DNA of 14,820 nt, from NCBI GenBank assembly GCA_005884465.1, contig VAZH01000063.1:1-14820 (forward strand). The letters are read 5' to 3'. This DNA comes from Alphaproteobacteria bacterium. GTDB lineage: Bacteria; Pseudomonadota; Alphaproteobacteria; Rhizobiales; Xanthobacteraceae. Below the pieces are notes generated by a model. The model saw only the letters and a program-made list of their open reading frames with translations, was not told the origin of the DNA and did no database searches. Positions 1 through 7,631 of the stretch are shown piece after piece (the stretch's first letter is position 1; each line of letters opens with the position of its first letter). The translations under genes and the position numbers were made by a program.

Positions 1-532
1 GACCCGGCTCGATGAAACCAGGATCGCCGAACTCGGGATCGGCCGGAAATTCCAGAAGCCGACGGTATTCGAGAGCCAGACCATCGAAGACAATCTGCTG
101 CTGGCGCTGAATGTCGATCATCGCGTCAGGGGCACGCTGTTCTGGCAGGAAAGCAAAGCCGAAACCGAACGCATCGAGCGGGTGCTGGAAACCATTCGGC
201 TGACCGACGCGCGTGACCGGCTGGCGGGAAGCCTGTCGCACGGCCAGAAGCAATGGCTCGAGATCGGCATGCTGCTGGCGCAGGATCCGAAATTGCTGCT
301 GGTCGACGAGCCGGTCGCCGGCATGACCGACGTCGAGACCCATCAAACCGCCGAGCTGCTGAAGGAAATCAATCGCGAGAAAACGGTCATGGTCGTCGAA
401 CACGACATGACCTTCGTCCGCGAGCTCGGGGTCAAGGTGACGTGCCTGCACGAAGGCTCGGTGCTGGCCGAAGGAACCATCGACCAGGTTTCGTCGAATG
501 AGCGGGTGATCGAAGTGTATCTGGGAAGATAG
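1..532 (+). CDS. urtD: Urea ABC transporter ATP-binding protein UrtD, 3' part (5' end outside window)
   Basis: This is one of the two ATPases that drive high-affinity urea import through the UrtABCDE transporter on the inner face of the cytoplasmic membrane. The reading frame is open from the left edge (first full codon at position 2), so the start and the Walker A motif lie outside. What remains is the Q-loop region (GRKFQKPTVFE), the ABC signature LSHGQ with a following QKQWLEIGMLL, the Walker B stretch LLLVDEPVAGM and the H-loop VVEHDM. The GRKFQ...TVFE wording and the neighbouring second ATPase are typical of UrtD rather than the related amino-acid transporter ATPase LivG. The TAG stop lies inside the first unit of an intergenic heptamer repeat. 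Urease genes follow directly, which supports urea as substrate. LivG is the main alternative. Confidence 0.9.
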   Translation, partial: TRLDETRIAELGIGRKFQKPTVFESQTIEDNLLLALNVDHRVRGTLFWQESKAETERIERVLETIRLTDARDRLAGSLSHGQKQWLEIGMLLAQDPKLLLVDEPVAGMTDVETHQTAELLKEINREKTVMVVEHDMTFVRELGVKVTCLHEGSVLAEGTIDQVSSNERVIEVYLGR

Positions 533-639
533 CGAATGGTGAGTAGCGAATAGAATTAGGGTGCAGAAATGACGGGCATGACAATTCCAACTATTGGCTA
601 CTCGCTATTCGCTATTTGCCGTTCGCCAGTCGCTATTCG
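530..639. repeat. Inverted arrays of a ctattcg-type heptamer between urtD and urtE
   Basis: Six consecutive 7-base units fill 598-639: ctactcg, ctattcg, ctatttg, ccgttcg, ccagtcg, ctattcg. The same heptamer in reverse orientation occupies 530-553 (read on the minus strand: ctattcg, ctactca, ccattcg, cta). The two arrays could pair into a long imperfect stem across about 45 bases of loop. The left array begins on the urtD stop codon. No promoter could be recognised here. Confidence 0.75.
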
Positions 640-657
640 CGCGACCGGAGGTCGCCC

Positions 658-1353
658 ATGCTGAAGGTCGAAAATATCAACCTCTATTACGGCGCCGCCC
701 AGGCGCTGCGCGGCGTCTCGCTCTCGGCTGAACCCGGCAAGGTGACGTGCGTGCTCGGCCGCAACGGCGTCGGCAAGACCAGCCTGTTGCGCGCGATGGT
801 CGGCCAATATCCGATCGCCAGCGGTTCGATCACATTCGACGGTACCGACATTTCGGCTCTTCGGCCCTATGAACGGGCGCGGCGCGGCATCGGTCTCGTG
901 CCGCAGGGCCGCGAGATTTTTCCGCTGCTGACGGTGGAGGAAAATCTCAAGACCGGCTTTGGACCGTTGAAGCGCGAGGACCGCAATATTCCGGACGACG
1001 TGTTCGCGTTGTTTCCGGTGCTGCAATCGATGCTGGGGCGCCGCGGCGGCGATCTGTCCGGCGGCCAGCAACAGCAACTTGCCATCGGACGTGCGTTGGT
1101 GATGCGGCCAAAATTGCTTCTGCTCGACGAGCCGACCGAGGGCATCCAGCCATCGATCATCAAGGACATCGGGCGGGCGATCTCGTATCTTCGCAACCTC
1201 GGCAATATCGCGATCGTGCTGGTCGAACAATATCTCGACTTTGCCTGCGAGCTCGGCGACAATTTTGCCGTCATGGACCGGGGCGCAGTGAAATATGCCT
1301 GCGATCGCTCTAATCTCGATCCCGGCGAAATCAGCCGCCAGATGGCGCTATAA
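658..1353 (+). CDS. urtE: Urea ABC transporter ATP-binding protein UrtE
   Basis: This is the second ATPase of the urea importer, 231 residues, pairing with UrtD beneath the UrtBC permeases. It has Walker A GRNGVGKTS (about residues 38-46), Q-loop VPQGREIFPLLTVEENL, signature LSGGQQQQLAIGRAL, Walker B LLLLDEPTEGI and an H-loop region LVEQYLDFA. Here Gln replaces the H-loop His, as is usual in the LivF/UrtE branch. I chose the ATG at 658 because GGAGG at 647-651 sits 6 bases upstream and the product starts MLKVENINLYYG, as UrtE proteins do. An in-frame upstream start (616) would add a tail encoded by the heptamer repeat. The gap from urtD is 125 bases, unusually wide for this operon and filled by repeat. 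ureD begins 61 bases downstream. Confidence 0.93.
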   Translation: MLKVENINLYYGAAQALRGVSLSAEPGKVTCVLGRNGVGKTSLLRAMVGQYPIASGSITFDGTDISALRPYERARRGIGLVPQGREIFPLLTVEENLKTGFGPLKREDRNIPDDVFALFPVLQSMLGRRGGDLSGGQQQQLAIGRALVMRPKLLLLDEPTEGIQPSIIKDIGRAISYLRNLGNIAIVLVEQYLDFACELGDNFAVMDRGAVKYACDRSNLDPGEISRQMAL

Positions 1354-1366
1354 CATGGCTTTGTGA

Positions 1367-1386
1367 CGCGACCGGCACAGGTCGCG
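1367..1386 (+). other. Small hairpin in the urtE-ureD spacer
   Basis: A 7-bp perfect stem (cgcgacc/ggtcgcg) with loop ggcaca. No T run follows, so it is not a convincing terminator. It could be a remnant of a repeat or an attenuating structure before the ureD ribosome binding site. Confidence 0.3.
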
Positions 1387-1414
1387 CGCCCTTCTAGGGG
1401 AGGGTTGGGGGCGG

Positions 1415-2251
1415 ATGCGGACCGATACCACCAGCGCTGCTTCGGCGATTTTCGCAGCCAACCGCGCCCGGGGCTCGGTGGCGTTCGACGTGCATCTCCT
1501 CGAGGGCGTCACCCGCCGCCGCCATTTGCATGAATCCGGCTCGCTGCGCGTCCGCTTCCCCTCACCCGAGGTGGAGGGCCTGTCGGCGGTTTTCGTGAAC
1601 ACCGCCGGTGGCATCGCCGGCGGCGATCGTTTCGACATCGACATCGCCACCGGCGAAGGATCACGCCTCGCGGTGACGACGGCGGCCGCGGAAAAGGTCT
1701 ACCGGACCGATGGGCCGGCCGCGGCGCTCAATATTGCCTTGAAGGCGGCAGCAGGCTCGCACCTCGCCTGGCTGCCGCAAGAGACCATTTTGTTCGACCG
1801 GGCGCGGGTGTCGCGCCGGATCGATATCGATCTCGCGGAGAACGCTTCGCTCTTGTTCTGTGAAATCGTGGTGTTTGGCCGCTCCGCGATGGGCGAGCGA
1901 ATGCTGCATGGCGAATTCGTCGACCGCTGGCGAATGCGGCGCGGCGGCAGGCTGGTGTTCGCGGAAACCGTGCGGCTCGACGGCGACATCGGCGAGAAGC
2001 TCGCCAGATCGGCGATTGCAAAAGGCGGCGTGGCCGTCGGCACCGCGTTGATCGTGCCGGGCGACGAGGCGCTGGTCGCAAGAATTCGCGAGCTCTCCGA
2101 ATCCTTCGGCGGCGAGGTCGGCATCTCCGCATGGAATGGGTTTGCAATGGCCCGCTTCTGTGCCCAAGATGCGGCCAGGCTTCGCGCCGATATGATCGCG
2201 GTGCTCGGCCGCGCCTCCGGCCTGGCGCTGCCGCGGCTGTGGCTCAGTTAG
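1415..2251 (+). CDS. ureD: Urease accessory protein UreD
   Basis: UreD (UreH in some species) is the scaffold that binds apo-urease and, with UreF and UreG, forms the complex delivering nickel to the active site. The product is 278 residues, the usual size. The family's conserved N-terminal stretch VNTAGGIAGGDRF is present near residues 62-74, followed by TTAAAEKVYRTDG and LPQETILFD. There is no signal peptide or membrane segment; the protein is cytosolic. The start has a G-rich ribosome binding region just upstream. The first ~20 residues are poorly conserved in the family, so a start a few codons later cannot be excluded. It opens the ureD-ureA-ureB order common in alphaproteobacteria, with ureA 27 bases downstream. 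Confidence 0.93.
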   Translation: MRTDTTSAASAIFAANRARGSVAFDVHLLEGVTRRRHLHESGSLRVRFPSPEVEGLSAVFVNTAGGIAGGDRFDIDIATGEGSRLAVTTAAAEKVYRTDGPAAALNIALKAAAGSHLAWLPQETILFDRARVSRRIDIDLAENASLLFCEIVVFGRSAMGERMLHGEFVDRWRMRRGGRLVFAETVRLDGDIGEKLARSAIAKGGVAVGTALIVPGDEALVARIRELSESFGGEVGISAWNGFAMARFCAQDAARLRADMIAVLGRASGLALPRLWLS

Positions 2252-2278
2252 GGCGGCTGGAATTAACAGAGTGCTCCC

Positions 2279-2581
2279 ATGAATCTGTCTCCCCGCGAAA
2301 AGGACAAGCTTCTGATTTCGATGGCGGCGATGGTGGCGCGTCGGCGGCTGGAGCGCGGCGTCAAGCTCAACCATCCCGAAGCCATCGCCATCATTTCCGA
2401 TTTCATCGTCGAGGGCGCGCGCGACGGCCGCACCGTGGCCGATCTGATGCAGGCCGGCGCGCAGGTGCTGACCCGGGCGCAGGTGATGCCGGGCATTGCT
2501 GAAATGATTCACGACATTCAGGTGGAAGCGACGTTTCCCGACGGCACCAAGCTTGTCACCGTGCATGAGCCGATAAGGTGA
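2279..2581 (+). CDS. ureA: Urease subunit gamma UreA
   Basis: This is the small gamma subunit of the (alpha-beta-gamma)3 urease trimer, which hydrolyses urea to ammonia and carbamate. At 100 residues it has exactly the normal length. It begins [12 protein letters not shown], carries [20 protein letters not shown] and ends with [21 protein letters not shown], all hallmarks of UreA. It lies 27 bases after ureD and 78 bases before ureB; that second gap holds a palindromic repeat. No Shine-Dalgarno sequence as strong as for ureB is visible, only 'acagag' upstream. Confidence 0.97.
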   Translation: MNLSPREKDKLLISMAAMVARRRLERGVKLNHPEAIAIISDFIVEGARDGRTVADLMQAGAQVLTRAQVMPGIAEMIHDIQVEATFPDGTKLVTVHEPIR

Positions 2582-2603
2582 AAAGCGTGAACCCATTAAC
2601 TTC

Positions 2604-2632
2604 GTCATGGCCGGGACAAGCCCGGCCATGAC
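2604..2632. repeat. Perfect REP-like palindrome between ureA and ureB
   Basis: A 12-bp perfect stem (gtcatggccggg/cccggccatgac) around the loop acaag. The same core occurs in both halves of the composite element at 10264-10354. An RNA hairpin here could modulate the ureA:ureB ratio or mRNA decay within the transcript. There is no T run, so it is not a terminator. Confidence 0.85.
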
Positions 2633-2659
2633 ACAACGGATCGTTGTGAGGAACCAATC

Positions 2660-2965
2660 ATGATCCCCGGCGAAATGTTCATCAAGGACGGCGAGATCGA
2701 GCTCAATGCCGGCCGCAAGACCGTGACACTGACCGTTGCCAACTCAGGCGATCGTCCGATCCAGGTCGGCTCGCACTACCATTTCTTCGAGACCAATCCG
2801 GCGTTGAAATTCGACCGGAAAAAAGCCCGCGGCATGCGGCTCGATATCGCGGCCGGCACTGCGGTGCGGTTCGAGCCGGGGCAGACGCGAGAGGTGCAGC
2901 TCGTGGCGCTTGCGGGCAAGCGCGTGGTCTATGGCTTTCGAGGCGAGATCCAGGGAAAGCTCTGA
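2660..2965 (+). CDS. ureB: Urease subunit beta UreB
   Basis: This is the beta subunit of urease, 101 residues, the standard length for the three-subunit bacterial enzyme. Characteristic stretches are [19 protein letters not shown] at the start, [19 protein letters not shown] near residues 26-44, and [19 protein letters not shown] towards the end. The start is supported by GAGGA about 8 bases upstream. The stop is 4 bases before the HD-domain gene, so ureB and that gene are probably translationally linked. Confidence 0.97.
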   Translation: MIPGEMFIKDGEIELNAGRKTVTLTVANSGDRPIQVGSHYHFFETNPALKFDRKKARGMRLDIAAGTAVRFEPGQTREVQLVALAGKRVVYGFRGEIQGKL

Positions 2966-2969
2966 AGCG

Positions 2970-3509
2970 ATGTTCGAAGGCCTGCGCCTTGTTTCCGAAG
3001 CTGCCGATTTCGCGGCGCGCCGTCACACCGGCCAGCAGCGCAAAGGGCGCGGCAATGAGCCTTATGTCAACCATCTCGCCGAGGTGGCGAACCTGCTTTC
3101 GATATCGACCGATGGGACCGATGCCGAGCTCGTCGCGGCCGGCTGGCTGCACGACACCATCGAAGACACGGCCACGACTCGCGAGGAACTGGCGCAAACG
3201 TTCGGCGAGCGCGTCGCAGCACTAGTGGTCGAGGTGACCGACGACATGACCTTGCCGAAGGCGGAGCGCCGCCAGAAACAGATTGTCGACGCGCCGCGGA
3301 AATCGCCGGGAGCAAAACTGATCAAGATCGCCGACAAGATCAGCAACATTCGCGCGCGCATCATGCCTCAGGCAAACCAGGATGAGCGCGACGATTTGAT
3401 CGACTACCTCGCCTGGGCCGAGAAGGTCGTCGACGGATGCCGGGGCGTCAACGCGATGCTCGATCGGATGTTTGACGAGACCGTAAGGGCAGCAAGGAGC
3501 ACGCTTTGA
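2970..3509 (+). CDS. HD-domain phosphohydrolase, probable small alarmone hydrolase (MESH1/SAH type)
   Basis: A stand-alone 179-residue HD domain resembling the hydrolase half of RelA/SpoT proteins, which removes the 3'-pyrophosphate of (p)ppGpp. Visible motifs are [10 protein letters not shown] (residues 17-26), [11 protein letters not shown] with His35, [10 protein letters not shown] with His61-Asp62 and Glu65-Asp66, and [12 protein letters not shown] with Asp122. H35, H61, D62 and D122 form the expected metal site, and the spacing matches my memory of animal MESH1. There is no synthetase, TGS or ACT domain. I chose the ATG at 2970, since upstream in-frame codons lie within ureB. The gene sits between ureB and ureC, only 4 bases after ureB, so it is probably co-transcribed with urease. 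Its substrate is inferred from the family. MESH1 enzymes are also reported to hydrolyse NADPH. Confidence 0.85.
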   Translation: MFEGLRLVSEAADFAARRHTGQQRKGRGNEPYVNHLAEVANLLSISTDGTDAELVAAGWLHDTIEDTATTREELAQTFGERVAALVVEVTDDMTLPKAERRQKQIVDAPRKSPGAKLIKIADKISNIRARIMPQANQDERDDLIDYLAWAEKVVDGCRGVNAMLDRMFDETVRAARSTL

Positions 3510-3522
3510 GTTCGACGTGTTC

Positions 3523-3559
3523 ACCCCCCTCCCTGACCCTCCCCCGCAAGGGGGAAGGG
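3523..3559. repeat. C-rich/G-rich hairpin repeat in the ureC leader
   Basis: The stretch runs C5-T-C3 then ccctccccc, gcaa, gggggaaggg. The arms at 3537-3545 and 3550-3559 pair with one bulged A, closing on a GCAA (GNRA-type) loop. This looks like one of the short interspersed repeats of bradyrhizobial genomes. It lies between the HD-domain gene and ureC, 15 bases before the ureC ribosome binding site. Confidence 0.65.
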
Positions 3560-3585
3560 AACAACCATGTCGATGGAGCGGAATG

Positions 3586-5298
3586 ATGAGCACAAAAATC
3601 AAGCGTTCCGTCTATGCCGACATGTTCGGTCCCACCACCGGCGATCGGGTGCGGCTGGCCGACACCGATCTCATCATCGAGGTGGAAAAGGATTTCACCG
3701 TCTATGGCGAGGAGGTGAAATTCGGTGGCGGCAAGGTGATCCGCGACGGCATGGGGCAGTCCCAGGCCACCAACAAGCAAGGCGCGGCCGATACCGTCAT
3801 CACCAATGCGCTGATCGTCGATCACTGGGGGATCGTGAAGGCCGATGTCGCCATCAAGGAGGGCCACATCAGCGCCATCGGCAAGGCCGGCAATCCGGAT
3901 ATCCAGCCCGGCGTCACCATCGTGATCGGTCCCGGCACCGACGTCATCGCGGGCGAGGGCAAAATCCTCACCGCGGGCGGATTCGACAGCCACATCCATT
4001 TCATCTGCCCGCAGCAGATCGAGCACGCGCTGATGTCCGGCGTCACCTCGATGCTAGGGGGCGGCACCGGCCCGTCGCACGGCACCTTTGCCACGACCTG
4101 CACGCCCGGCCCCTGGCACATGGCGCGGATGATCCAGTCGTTCGATGCGTTTCCGGTCAATCTCGGAATTTCCGGCAAGGGCAACGCCTCGCGCCCGGCG
4201 TCGCTGGTGGAGATGATCAATGCCGGCGCCTGTGCGCTCAAGCTGCACGAGGATTGGGGCACGACGCCGGCGGCGATCGACAACTGTCTTTCGGTTGCCG
4301 ACGATCACGACATCCAGGTGATGATCCATTCCGATACGCTGAACGAGTCCGGCTTCGTCGAGGATACGATGAAGGCTTTCAAGGGCCGCACCATTCACGC
4401 CTTCCACACCGAAGGCGCCGGTGGTGGCCACGCCCCAGACATCATCAAGATCGCCGGATTGAAGAACGTTCTGCCGTCCTCGACCAATCCGACGCGCCCG
4501 TTCACCCGCAATACCATCGACGAGCACCTCGACATGCTGATGGTGTGCCATCATCTCGATCCGTCGATCGCCGAGGATCTCGCTTTCGCCGAAAGCCGTA
4601 TCCGGAAAGAGACCATTGCGGCGGAGGACATCCTGCACGATCTGGGCGCGCTTTCGATGATGTCCTCGGATTCGCAGGCCATGGGCCGGCTCGGCGAAGT
4701 CATCATCCGCACCTGGCAGACCGCCGACAAGATGAAGAAGCAGCGCGGGAAGCTGCCGCAGGAGAAAGGCAACAACGACAATTTCCGCGTCAAACGCTAT
4801 ATCGCCAAATACACCATCAACCCCGCGATCGCCCACGGCGTCTCGAAACTGATCGGCTCGGTGGAGAAGGGTAAGCTCGCGGACCTCGTGCTGTGGTCGC
4901 CGGCATTCTTCGGCGTCAAGCCCGATTGCATCATCAAGGGCGGCTCGATCGTCGCAGCCCCGATGGGCGATCCCAACGCGTCGATCCCGACGCCGCAGCC
5001 GGTTCATTACCGGCCGATGTTTGCAGCCTACGGCAAATCGCTGACGGCCTCGTCGGTGGTGTTTTCCTCGCAGGCGGCGGTGGCTTCCGGGCTCGCCAGG
5101 AAGCTCGGCATCGGCAAGAAGCTCTATGCGGTGGAAAATACCCGCAGCCGCATCTCCAAGAAGAGCATGATCCACAACGGCGCCACGCCCAGGATCGAGG
5201 TCGACCCGGAAACTTATGAGGTGCGCGCCGACGGCGAATTGCTGACCTGCGCGCCCGCGGAGGTGCTGCCCATGGCGCAGCGCTATTTCATGTTCTAA
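3586..5298 (+). CDS. ureC: Urease subunit alpha UreC
   Basis: This is the catalytic subunit of urease, 570 residues, the usual length. All active-site residues are present, each shifted by +2 from Klebsiella numbering. His136 and His138 (DSHIHF), the lysine to be carbamylated Lys219 ([12 protein letters not shown]), His248 (VMIHSD), His274 ([12 protein letters not shown]) and Asp362 (MSSDSQAMG) bind the two nickel ions. Cys321-His322 on the mobile flap ([14 protein letters not shown]) gives the general acid. Two ATGs lie in tandem (3583, 3586); I prefer 3586 because GGAG at 3575-3578 is then 7 bases away and [20 protein letters not shown] is the usual N-terminus. A GTG at 3517 would start inside the repeat hairpin. 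The enzyme appears fully functional. Confidence 0.98.
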   Translation: MSTKIKRSVYADMFGPTTGDRVRLADTDLIIEVEKDFTVYGEEVKFGGGKVIRDGMGQSQATNKQGAADTVITNALIVDHWGIVKADVAIKEGHISAIGKAGNPDIQPGVTIVIGPGTDVIAGEGKILTAGGFDSHIHFICPQQIEHALMSGVTSMLGGGTGPSHGTFATTCTPGPWHMARMIQSFDAFPVNLGISGKGNASRPASLVEMINAGACALKLHEDWGTTPAAIDNCLSVADDHDIQVMIHSDTLNESGFVEDTMKAFKGRTIHAFHTEGAGGGHAPDIIKIAGLKNVLPSSTNPTRPFTRNTIDEHLDMLMVCHHLDPSIAEDLAFAESRIRKETIAAEDILHDLGALSMMSSDSQAMGRLGEVIIRTWQTADKMKKQRGKLPQEKGNNDNFRVKRYIAKYTINPAIAHGVSKLIGSVEKGKLADLVLWSPAFFGVKPDCIIKGGSIVAAPMGDPNASIPTPQPVHYRPMFAAYGKSLTASSVVFSSQAAVASGLARKLGIGKKLYAVENTRSRISKKSMIHNGATPRIEVDPETYEVRADGELLTCAPAEVLPMAQRYFMF

Positions 5299-5346
5299 GC
5301 TTGCTCCCGGAACTTAAAGCCATAACAAAAGACCGGGAGGACTAAA

Positions 5347-5646
5347 GTGATTTATGTCGTTGCCACGCTGACCGTGAAGCCTGAAACGCGCGCCGAATTC
5401 ATCGCGGCCGCAACCGCCTGCATCGAGGAAACCCGCAAGGAGCCGGGCAATATCGCCTACGACATGCATGAAAGCGTCACCGATCCCACCAAAATGGTAT
5501 TCGTCGAGCGGTGGGAGAACGTGGAGGCGACGGTGCCGCACGGAAAAGCCGAGCACATGAGAACCTTTGGCCGCGTCGCCGTGAAGTGCATGACCGCGCC
5601 GCCAAAAATCGAGGTTATCACGCCCGCCAAAGTCGACGTCCGCTAA
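5347..5646 (+). CDS. Antibiotic biosynthesis monooxygenase (ABM)-fold protein, first of tandem pair
   Basis: A 99-residue single-domain protein of the dimeric alpha-beta barrel ABM superfamily (YgiN-like). It starts MIYVVATLTVKPETRAEF, then has a helix with TRKEPGNIAYD, then VFVERWEN and a conserved HGKAEHM (about residues 66-72), the usual ABM pattern. Such proteins oxidise quinols or other aromatic compounds without cofactor, or bind small ligands; the substrate here is unknown. The start codon is GTG, supported by GGAGG at 5336-5340, 6 bases upstream. It follows ureC by 48 bases and precedes its paralogue by 29. It is not part of the standard urease machinery. Confidence 0.85.
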   Translation: MIYVVATLTVKPETRAEFIAAATACIEETRKEPGNIAYDMHESVTDPTKMVFVERWENVEATVPHGKAEHMRTFGRVAVKCMTAPPKIEVITPAKVDVR

Positions 5647-5675
5647 TCAAGACCAAGAAACCCGGAGAACAAGCC

Positions 5676-5975
5676 ATGATCTATGTCGTCGCCACCACTC
5701 AGGTTAAGCCGGAATTGCGGGATGCTTTCATCAAGGGCGCCAAGGAATGCGTCGCGGCCACCCGGAAGGAGAAAGGCTGCATTTCCTATGACAGCCACAC
5801 CAGTATCCTTGACCCCAATCTCTTCGTCATGGTCGAGCGCTGGGAAACCCGCGAGGACCTCAACGCGCACGGCCGGGCGCCGCACATGAAGGTCTGGCGC
5901 GAATATTCCGCGCCGCTGAAGGTGTCGCCAACGGTGATCGAGATCATCAGCGACGGCAAGGTCGAGAAGCTCTAG
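5676..5975 (+). CDS. Antibiotic biosynthesis monooxygenase (ABM)-fold protein, second of tandem pair
   Basis: A 99-residue ABM-fold protein, collinear without gaps with the gene before it; my hand alignment gives 46 of 99 identical residues, so the two arose by tandem duplication followed by divergence. Shared features are MIYVVAT, VKPE, TRKE, a YD motif, FVMVERWE and HGRAPHM. The divergent part is the C-terminal third. The ATG at 5676 has CGGAGAA upstream. The TAG stop coincides with the ctctagag terminus of the following palindromic repeat. Two subunits of this fold often dimerise, so a heterodimer of the two products is possible but not shown. Substrate unknown. Confidence 0.85.
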   Translation: MIYVVATTQVKPELRDAFIKGAKECVAATRKEKGCISYDSHTSILDPNLFVMVERWETREDLNAHGRAPHMKVWREYSAPLKVSPTVIEIISDGKVEKL

Positions 5976-6077
5976 AGTGTTTTCGAGCGAAGTGGGAGCC
6001 GGTTCGCGTGAAGAAAACGCGTCAAAGCAAAAAACGAGAGCGCGGTTCTGATGCAATCAGAACCGGTCAGGCTCTAG
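5971..6077. repeat. Interspersed palindromic repeat with CTAGAG ends, between ABM genes and ureE
   Basis: About 107 bases bounded by inverted CTAGAG-type ends (5972-5977 and 6072-6077). Inside are a short inverted repeat, cgcgt...acgcg (6006-6022), and a 10-bp perfect stem, cggttctgat/atcagaaccg, with a 3-base loop (6043-6065). The wording, including gttttcgagcgaagtgg and gcgtgaagaaaacgcgtc, matches a repeat I recognise from Bradyrhizobium and other Rhizobiales intergenic spaces. It supplies the stop codon of the preceding gene and ends 10 bases before ureE. Confidence 0.8.
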
Positions 6078-6087
6078 GCATTTTCCC

Positions 6088-6684
6088 ATGATCCGCGCGA
6101 CGCAGATCCGCGCGCAGCATCGCTGGACAGAGGCGCCGGCCGATACCGTCGTTCTTGATTTCGACGATCGTCACCGGCGGCGGATGGCGATGAGGGGCAC
6201 GCGCGGGCTTGAGTTTCTGCTCGATCTGGAAAACGCAACCGTGCTGCGAGGTGGTGACGCGCTGGTGCTCGACGATAACAGGCTGATCGAGGTCGTCGCC
6301 GCGCCCGAGCCGCTGGCCGAGATCAGGGGTAACGGTCCGCAGCATCTGGCGCGGGTCGCCTGGCATCTCGGCAACCGTCACCTGCCGACGCAGATCATGG
6401 CCAAGGGGCTGCGCATCAGGCGTGATCACGTCATCGAGGCGATGGTGAAGGGGTTAGGGGCGCGCGTGATCGAGATCGAAGCGCCGTTCGATCCCGAAGG
6501 CGGCGCCTATGCCGGCGGCAGCCAAGTGCATGGGCCGGAAACCGATCCGCATCACCATGCGGCGCATGATCATTCATCGCACGACCACGGTGACTACGGT
6601 CCTCACCAAGACCACAATCATCATGACGAGCATTGCGATCATGACCACTATCACGGCCATTCCCATGCTCATGACCGCGAGTAA
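6088..6684 (+). CDS. ureE: Urease accessory protein UreE with histidine-rich nickel-binding tail
   Basis: UreE is the nickel metallochaperone that hands Ni to UreG for insertion into urease. The 198-residue product has the N-terminal UreE domain (about 1-70, with [20 protein letters not shown]) and the C-terminal metal-binding domain with [11 protein letters not shown], whose His lies at the dimer interface, and [19 protein letters not shown]. From about residue 148 it carries a tail of roughly 50 residues with 19 His, 1 Cys and many Asp, like the His-rich tail of Klebsiella UreE. This suggests nickel storage or sequestration. The start at 6088 has no obvious Shine-Dalgarno; a repeat ends just upstream. 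The coding sequence may overlap the start of ureF, depending on which ureF start is used. Confidence 0.95.
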   Translation: MIRATQIRAQHRWTEAPADTVVLDFDDRHRRRMAMRGTRGLEFLLDLENATVLRGGDALVLDDNRLIEVVAAPEPLAEIRGNGPQHLARVAWHLGNRHLPTQIMAKGLRIRRDHVIEAMVKGLGARVIEIEAPFDPEGGAYAGGSQVHGPETDPHHHAAHDHSSHDHGDYGPHQDHNHHDEHCDHDHYHGHSHAHDRE

Positions 6685-6772
6685 GGCGCCGGCCAGGCCG
6701 CGGCGGCGCGCGGTGGCTCGAACGCGCGCCATAAAGCAAGCTGCGGCGCAGCCGATCGGCGGTCATGATGCA

Positions 6773-7462
6773 ATGAAGGAAAGCGAGGCAGCCGCGCTGT
6801 ACCGGCTGATGACCTGGCTTTCGCCGTCCTTTCCGGTGGGCGCGTTTTCCTATTCCAGCGGCATCGAATGGGCGGTGGAAGCCGGCGATATTGTTGACGC
6901 CGCATCCTTGCACGATTGGCTTGCGGCGATGCTTGCGCAGGGGCCGGGATTTTGCGACGGCGTATTTCTTGCGCATGCGCACCGGGCCGCGTCGTCGCGT
7001 GACGATGCGGGACTGCGGGAGATCGCGGAGCTTGCGGCTGCCTTCGCGCCCTCGCGCGAACGCCACCTCGAGACCTCGGCGCAGGGACGCGCGTTCATCG
7101 ACATCGCGCGCGCGGCATGGAATTGTGATGGACTGGATCAAATGGTCTCTTGCTGCGATGGCGCCACCGTCTATCCGATCGCGGTTGGTGTCGTCAGCGC
7201 CGCGCATACGATCCCGCTCGCGCCCACCATGCAGGCTTTTCTCCACGCGCTGACGTCGAACTGGATATCGGCCGGCGCGCGACTTATTCCCCTGGGGCAA
7301 ACCGACAGCCAGCGTGTGCTGGCCTTGCTGGAGCCGGTCGTCGTCTCGACCGCTAAGCGGGCGCTGGAAGCATCGCTCGACCATCTCGGCAGCGCGACCT
7401 TTCGCGCCGACCTCGCCAGCATGCGGCACGAGACGCAGTACACGAGATTGTTCAGGTCATGA
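6773..7462 (+). CDS. ureF: Urease accessory protein UreF
   Basis: UreF bridges UreD and UreG in the nickel-loading complex and gates UreG GTPase activity. The product is 229 residues from this start, the usual size. Diagnostic is the N-terminal stretch [25 protein letters not shown]; later come WLAAMLAQG, a QGRAF motif and the C-terminal [19 protein letters not shown]. All-helical and cytosolic. The start is uncertain: ATG 6773 gives a conventional N-terminus but has a poor ribosome binding site, whereas in-frame ATGs at 6665 and 6671 overlap the end of ureE and would add an Arg/Ala-rich leader of about 34-36 residues by translational coupling. A repeat of about 120 bases separates it from ureG. 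Confidence 0.93.
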   Translation: MKESEAAALYRLMTWLSPSFPVGAFSYSSGIEWAVEAGDIVDAASLHDWLAAMLAQGPGFCDGVFLAHAHRAASSRDDAGLREIAELAAAFAPSRERHLETSAQGRAFIDIARAAWNCDGLDQMVSCCDGATVYPIAVGVVSAAHTIPLAPTMQAFLHALTSNWISAGARLIPLGQTDSQRVLALLEPVVVSTAKRALEASLDHLGSATFRADLASMRHETQYTRLFRS

Positions 7463-7489
7463 GGGGCGCGATGCACTCCACATATAACG

Positions 7490-7610
7490 CGTCGCCCCTG
7501 CGAGCGCAGGGGCCCATACGCCGCGGCCTGTCGTTAGGGCACGAGGGCAGAGGCCTTCTTTCACCGCGAGCTCCGGTGGTTATGGGTCCCTTGAGTTCGC
7601 AGGGACGACG
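7490..7610. repeat. MITE-like inverted repeat element between ureF and ureG
   Basis: A 121-base element whose ends are imperfect inverted repeats of about 30 bases. The left end begins cgtcgcccctgcgagcgcag; the right end, read on the minus strand, begins cgtcgtccctgcgaactcaa; both continue to ...cccata. I count about 25 of 30 matching positions with one gap. Short internal palindromes are also present (e.g. cccctgcgagcgcagggg). No coding capacity. I recognise this wording as a common bradyrhizobial intergenic repeat. Confidence 0.8.
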
Positions 7611-7631
7611 ATAACCAAGGGAATATTCGAT

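Noticed and set aside
530..639. Heptamer arrays as a CRISPR or iteron origin
   Set aside because: Units are contiguous 7-mers with no spacers, and no replication or Cas gene is nearby.
3517..3585. Extended N-terminus for UreC from a GTG at 3517
   Set aside because: The extra residues are encoded by the C-rich/G-rich repeat hairpin, and a good ribosome binding site supports the ATG at 3586.
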